From: Linnemannia elongata
Taxonomy: Eukaryota > Mortierellomycota > Mortierellomycetes > Mortierellales > Mortierellaceae
Assembly (NCBI GenBank): GCA_036320915.1
Contig: JAXBDG010000010.1
Location: forward strand, 1,240,001-1,304,000
Direction of reading: 5' to 3'
DNA: 64,000 nucleotides
In this document: positions 59,895-64,000 of the stretch, piece after piece
Position numbering within the stretch: position 1 is the stretch's first letter
How the letters are laid out: the number at the start of each line of letters is the position of its first letter
Notes under the pieces: model-generated
Told to the model about the DNA's origin: nothing
The model's database searches: none
Seen by the model: the letters and a program-made list of their open reading frames with translations, nothing else
Program-made: the position numbers and the translations under genes

Positions 59895-60080
59895 ATGTCC
59901 CTCTTCAAGCGATCCAACAAGAACAAGTCCGCCTCGGCTGCTTCCTCCCCTGCCCAGACCCCTCGCGCATCCATGCAGAGTTCAAGATCGTCGGATGTCA
60001 AGTTGACCCCAGAGCAAGCCATCTACAAGATCGCACATAACAAGCTGACCTTTACTGCTGCCGGAGTGTGTGTCCGTTAA
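59895..60080 (+). CDS. Array small protein B3 (61 aa), type B
   Basis: MSLFKRSNKNKSASAASSPA form, protein identical to B2. The promoter is the B1 type, carried by duplication unit 2, so its coding part groups with B2 and its promoter with B1. The TA repeat in the 3' UTR is one unit shorter than in B1 and B2. Confidence 0.83.
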   Translation: MSLFKRSNKNKSASAASSPAQTPRASMQSSRSSDVKLTPEQAIYKIAHNKLTFTAAGVCVR

Positions 60081-60379
60081 GACACTTACTGATGAGGACC
60101 CGTTTCTCTCTTACTCCTCTCAATCATGTATATATATACCCCGGCATTGCATTTCCTCCTTACCTTGTACAACATTAAAGCTTCTCGACTCATTTTTCTT
60201 TCTCTATGGCCCTTGTAAAATGTCTCTTCACATGTCCTGTCAAATAATCGAAAAAGTAAAATGAAAAAAAGAAAGATAGTGCCACTTGGCACAACCTCAG
60301 TCTGCCTACGTTGTCTCCCTTTGACCTCCTGTTCCACACCAACAGAGCGTCCATGAAGATGTGCTCTGACCCTTATTCG

Positions 60380-60735
60380 TGTGGATGACGGTGTGGATAG
60401 GTCCTTTTCTGGGCATGATACCAAAGTCGAACTGAGAGGAGTCGTTTTCCTTTATTGCTCCGCTGCAGGTGAAAACAAATGCGTTGGCATATGCCAAGTA
60501 CTTGTTTTCATTTGCTTCGTGAGTGTTTTGGCAAGTGTCGTTTGTTACCCTAAAAAAGCATCCGTGCCATGAATGTGTTACCTTGCCTTGTGGGGTGTTC
60601 ATGCAACGTTAAGTCGATGAATGCGCCCAGCCAAGCGTCACACAGGCCAACTGTCTTATTATCGTGCTCCTCCCTCATTTGAACTAAAGAATCAATATGT
60701 CATGGGCGTGAATGGCGCACACGTACAAGTTATCT
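60380..60735 (+). repeat. Array spacer repeat R, copy 3, with a decayed coding piece
   Basis: The frame reads DDGVDRSFSGHDTKVE before running into non-homologous codons. The non-coding block of copies 1 and 2 follows, then the A4 promoter region. Confidence 0.7.
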
Positions 60736-61043
60736 CCTTTAGGAAAGGATCGATGGATGGCGCTCAATCTCCCTCATATTATACTGCGGAGGGATGGAAG
60801 TGTCGGAGAATATCTGCAAAAACTGCGGCGACACAATTGAACAGCATACGAGGCTATGGGTGCGTGTCCAACTGACATCATGGCCCTGGCAGTGCCAACC
60901 TTAAATCTTTTTTCTTGCTTGGCGCTTCGATTTTACAGGGACGAGAGACACCCTTTCTCCTTCTGCCCACTTGGCGGTGTCTAATCGACCAAGGTTAACC
61001 TCTGCCAAGACGACAAAATCTTGTCCCTCTTGCTGTCAGTGTG

Positions 61044-61058
61044 TTGCGGATTCCGCAA
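61044..61058 (+). promoter_or_regulatory. 15-bp inverted repeat in the A4 promoter, shortened spacing
   Basis: Same TTGCGGA-T-TCCGCAA, but only 8 bases before TATAAAAA (61067-61074) instead of 19. The 11-base loss is close to one helical turn, so both sites would stay on the same face of the DNA. Confidence 0.7.
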
Positions 61059-61215
61059 TTATGATGTATAAAAAGCGCGACCATCCCCACTTTTCTTCTC
61101 ATCATCAAACACATTCTCAAAGCAACAAACGCAACAAAAGCAACCAGCCTCAAGCCTACTCAGCCAACCCTCAACCATCACTCTCCACATACTCCAAGAA
61201 ACACTCAAGCCAACC

Positions 61216-61404
61216 ATGTCTCTCTTCAAGCGCTCCAACAAGAACAAGACCTCTTCTGCTGCCTCCACTCCAGCCCAAACCCCTCGCACCTCGATGCAAA
61301 CCATCCGTGATGCCTCCGGTACCAAGATGACCCCCGAGGAGGCCCTCTACAAGATCTCGCACAACATGATGACCAATGCCTCGACTGGACCCTTTATCCG
61401 CTAG
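61216..61404 (+). CDS. Array small protein A4 (62 aa), type A
   Basis: Protein identical to A1 and A3. At the DNA level it is mixed: AAGAACAAG and TCCACT in the first third follow A2, while the TCT codon between them and everything after follow A1/A3, including the 3' UTR and AATAAA (61491). Its promoter has drifted most among the A copies but keeps the palindrome intact. Confidence 0.83.
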   Translation: MSLFKRSNKNKTSSAASTPAQTPRTSMQTIRDASGTKMTPEEALYKISHNMMTNASTGPFIR

Positions 61405-61929
61405 AGGGATGACCCCTTGAATCGGCGACCCACCTAGCCGACACCACCATACCCTCCATTCACTTGCATTTAAATCAATTCATCTTGTACAATAAACAAC
61501 ATATCTTTTAATCTTGTAGCCATCATTTATGGTATCGTTCAAAGTTTTGTTGGAGAGAACTGACAAGAGCACACGTCGAAGAATCTGTAAAAGAAGAAAT
61601 GGTATTGGGAGATTTTCCCTTTCGCAGAAGAAAAAAGTTCGTGTACTTGTAGTATGAAACACTTCCAAGTGCTCCCGCGACTCTTTACCTCGCCGGCCAG
61701 TGACCAAGACATAGGATATCAAAAAGAATAGGTCGTTTCCATGTGAGTGGGGGGCCGACTTGCCACTGCCAGAGACATTTACGCGTTCATCGGCGAATGA
61801 GAATGGACATTGATCCGCTTAGGTCCGTTGATCCCATTCGCATATAGCAACCTTTTCTTTGACGACAAAATTATACATAGGTCATCAGCAGCAACCCACT
61901 TTCAGGTACACCCGCCCACACACAAGTCA

Positions 61930-62120
61930 AAAATATTAACTTTCTTCAAGCGATCCAAGAAGTACAAGATCACCTCGGTCATCTTTCCGGTCACTAGAAC
62001 CCCTCACGCTTTAAAGCAGAGCTCGAGATCTTCAGACGTCAAACTTGACCCATGAGCAAGCCATCCACAAAGCGGACCTATACCGCCGCTCTGGTATGTG
62101 TCCGTCAAAGACACGCACAG
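61930..62120 (+). pseudogene. Decayed type B array gene
   Basis: Reads LTFFKRSKKYKITSVIF, then TPHALKQSSRSSDVKLDP, and hits a stop. It aligns with type B through FKRS, QSSRSSDVK and, out of frame, the GAGCAAGCCAT of the B tail. The start codon is lost (ATTAAC where B has CAATGTC) and small indels shift the frame after DVK. The 3' flank still shows TCCTCTCAATCAT and CCCGGCATTG of the B 3' UTR, and the upstream flank keeps GCGAATGAGAA of the B promoter. Confidence 0.75.
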
Positions 62121-62411
62121 AAGCGGACCCACTTTCTTTCTTATTCCTCTCAATCATAGATAACCCGGCATTGGTTTGCATGACAAAAAGGCACATGTTC
62201 TCACTCCTGTGCTTGCCAATGCCAAACATGATAACTGCAAGATAGTGCATTCCAATCTTGTGCCACCTGCCATTTCCCCCTACAAACTATATTTTCCATG
62301 CCCCGTCCATCTTTTTCATTCTTTTTTTTACCAGACTTCATTTTTCTCTTCTCTCGCAGTCCTTCCCTCTGTTCTCTCTTCCCTCTGTCACGGAATCTAT
62401 ACTGTCAAGTG

Positions 62412-62720
62412 ATGACAATCGAAGCAGAGAACAACACAGCAGAGAACAACACAGCAGTGGACAACACAGCAGTGGAAAAATTGGAGGGGTGTTTGACTAT
62501 GGATGCTTGGGACGTTTGGCACCCATGTGCCTCGGTTGAAAACGTATGTTTGATTGATTGAAAGTGGGATATTCTAGTGTATCGCCATATGCTCAAGAAG
62601 AGGACCAAGAGAAGAACAGGACGACAAAGAGCCGTCAAAGTTATTGACGATGGAAGATCTGAGATGGATGTGCCTCCCCATGGTAGCTCTTTCTATGAAT
62701 AGTGCGTGCAATAATTAAAC
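62412..62720 (+). pseudogene. Probable remnant of an F-box gene 3' end
   Basis: A pyrimidine-rich leader like that of the F-box gene at 50763 is followed by an ATG (62412) and the ENNTA repeats, but this frame stops at 62561. From about 62578 another frame reads KEPSKLLTMEDLRWMCLPM, resembling the end of the F-box gene at 50763 (GLMTIEDTAWMGLPW). No full-length frame joins the parts. I read it as a deleted F-box copy; the similarity is short. Confidence 0.35.
62422..62475. repeat. 15-bp tandem repeat, GAGAACAACACAGCA and variants
   Basis: Four units in a row, the last two changed to GTGGACAACACAGCA. In one frame they encode ENNTA/VDNTA. Confidence 0.8.
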
Positions 62721-63711
62721 CATTTTTCAGCCCAGACGCTGTCTAGACCACGTTGATGATTTTGTATGAAGACAGTTCCCTTCCTGTGGATTTGGGGGTC
62801 GTGCAGACAAGGCTTCCTTTTGTCCCCGTGGGAAATGAACAAATAAGGTGTTGAGGGGTTTACTCTGCTGGTGGGATGTGATTTGTTGGTGGTGGGCATT
62901 GGATTGGGCGAAGAAGGGTGGGAGGGGGGTTGTGCTTGGGGACACAAGACATAGCAAACAGAGCGACTGTCAAGAAAGAAAAAAAAACAGTGCGGTTCCT
63001 GAACTGCTGGTACGCATCCAGGGTCCGCTCTCTTTTTTTTTGCTTTCAGTTTTCTCTTTTAACGACTGGTGAAGGGCTAATTGACAGGAGGTTCACGGTG
63101 GCCGGTGGTTTGTAACATGATCCCTTTTTGAAAAGGGGTTTAATATGTCAACAAAAGAGAGAAGGTAAACAAAAGAAAAAAGAGAGGCTAGTTTGTTCTA
63201 ATGCAAAAATGCAGAACACCCCTTGGTTACCCCAGAATGGCGCAATGCCCGCGTTGCTTGTTATGGACATGGTTTTGCTGTTTCCCCACACTCTCTTTTG
63301 TTGTGCTCTGTCCCTCTCTCTCTCTCTCTCCTGCCCCTTTCCCTTGTGTTCGCCTTCCCTTTTTCAGATTACATCGTTATTTTTACTTTTTGTTCCCACA
63401 GTGTGAACACTTAACAGGTACATACTCATTTCATTCATTTTCAAAGTCCACGGACACTCTTCCCCAATGATTGATGCAATTCGCCCTTTGTCATGACATT
63501 CATTCCTTGCAGTCATATCATATTAGCCCAAAGGTGCTGGACTCTTCACCTTCCCTTTCCCCCCTTTCCTTCTTCTTCTTCACTCTCTTCTTCACCATTC
63601 CCTTCTTCTCGTCGACTCATCCCACCAACCCCCTCCCTTCTTCCCCCTCTCTCCCTCATTACAACATCAACAAAAAAGCAAACAAAAAAAAAAGAGTCAT
63701 CATACTTCACA
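62721..63711. other. Interval before the last F-box gene
   Basis: About 1 kb without a supported gene. The last 250 bp are pyrimidine-rich and then A-rich, as in front of the F-box gene at 50763, and presumably hold the promoter of the gene at 63712. Confidence 0.45.
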
Positions 63712-64000
63712 ATGGAGACAACAACGACGTTACTACCACAAGCACAAAAACAGAGTCCTCTCGACATCCCAGAGATACTCATCCGTATAGGTCAATTCCT
63801 CCCTCTCTGGTCAGGAGAAGGCTTCCGTCTCGAGTTTAACCCGCTACCCCTCCTCCGCTGCTGTCTTGTCTCACGCGCGTTCCGTCAAGCCTTCCTCCCC
63901 ACCCTCTGGTACCTCTACGACGGCTACCGCATGCGCAACATCCCCCCTTCCATCCTCAGTCGCTACTCGCCTTACTTCCGCATCATCACCAGTACTGGCC
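63712..64000 (+). CDS. F-box protein, 5' part, cut by the right edge
   Basis: Open from ATG 63712 to the window end (96 codons). PLDIPEILIRIGQFLPLW, a short insert, then LLRCCLVSRAFRQAFLPTLW is an F-box of the kind seen in large Mortierella families, followed by YLYDGYRMRNIP and YSPYFRIITSTG. It belongs to a different subgroup from the three F-box genes further left. The rest is outside the window. Confidence 0.75.
   Translation, partial: METTTTLLPQAQKQSPLDIPEILIRIGQFLPLWSGEGFRLEFNPLPLLRCCLVSRAFRQAFLPTLWYLYDGYRMRNIPPSILSRYSPYFRIITSTG

Larger units (their letters stand above)
58520..60190 (+). repeat. Segmental duplication unit 2 (promoter-A3-B3), pairs with 48815-50500
   Basis: Nearly identical to the A1-B1 stretch in genes and spacer, with scattered single changes and small indels. 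It is the clearest evidence for how the array grew. Confidence 0.85.

Noticed and set aside
62544..62577. GTATGT...CTAG segment that would join two frames of the F-box remnant
   Set aside because: At 34 bases it is too short for a spliceable fungal intron compared with those of the window; decay is the simpler reading.
46423..64000. Transposon as the cause of the repeated units
   Set aside because: No transposase or reverse transcriptase frame, terminal inverted repeats or target-site duplications were seen; ordinary segmental duplication explains the copies.

Overview
The window looks like nuclear DNA of a filamentous fungus of the Mucoromycota, most likely Mortierellomycetes (Mortierella/Linnemannia type). 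This is inferred from compact genes with many short GT-AG introns, a type II membrane chitin deacetylase, GH89 (NAGLU-type) genes, a WDR62/MABP1 homologue (a gene more familiar from animals), and a cluster of short F-box proteins of the sort that is expanded in Mortierella. No search was run, so the taxonomic call is an inference. Gene models were built by hand from reading frames, GT/AG junctions and protein-family continuity.

Layout. 1-46 kb is an ordinary gene-dense core. It holds two tandem GH89 alpha-N-acetylglucosaminidase genes (minus; the first runs off the left edge), PWP2/UTP1 (minus), a HEM25/SLC25A38 mitochondrial glycine carrier (plus), and a BCK1/MKH1-like MAPKKK with SAM and Ras-binding-like regions (minus). 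A giant eight-exon gene (plus, about 3,670 residues) built from repeated ASH/MSP-like beta-sandwich units follows. After it come a SAP/HeH-like multi-pass membrane protein (minus), an intronless chitin deacetylase (minus), and a WDR62/MABP1-like WD40 scaffold (plus).

46-64 kb is a rearranging accessory block. It carries three clear F-box genes (the last cut by the right edge), one truncated F-box gene with decayed copies, and one secreted six-cysteine protein. Its main feature is an array of eight tiny intronless genes, plus one decayed copy, encoding 61-71 residue proteins that share a basic FKRSNKNK-like start, an SPAQTPR-like centre and a short helical tail. They fall into type A (four copies), type B (three copies) and a divergent type C. 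Type A promoters all carry a perfect 15-bp inverted repeat (arms TTGCGGA and TCCGCAA around one T) a fixed distance upstream of a TATA box. The array grew by segmental duplication of an A+B unit, and its sequences look homogenised.

Functionally, the core genes cover glycan hydrolysis and wall modification (GH89, chitin deacetylase), ribosome biogenesis (PWP2), haem synthesis (HEM25) and MAPK/spindle-type scaffolding (MAPKKK, WDR62-like, perhaps the ASH-repeat giant). The array proteins have no function I can assign. They are the best candidate here for something undescribed.
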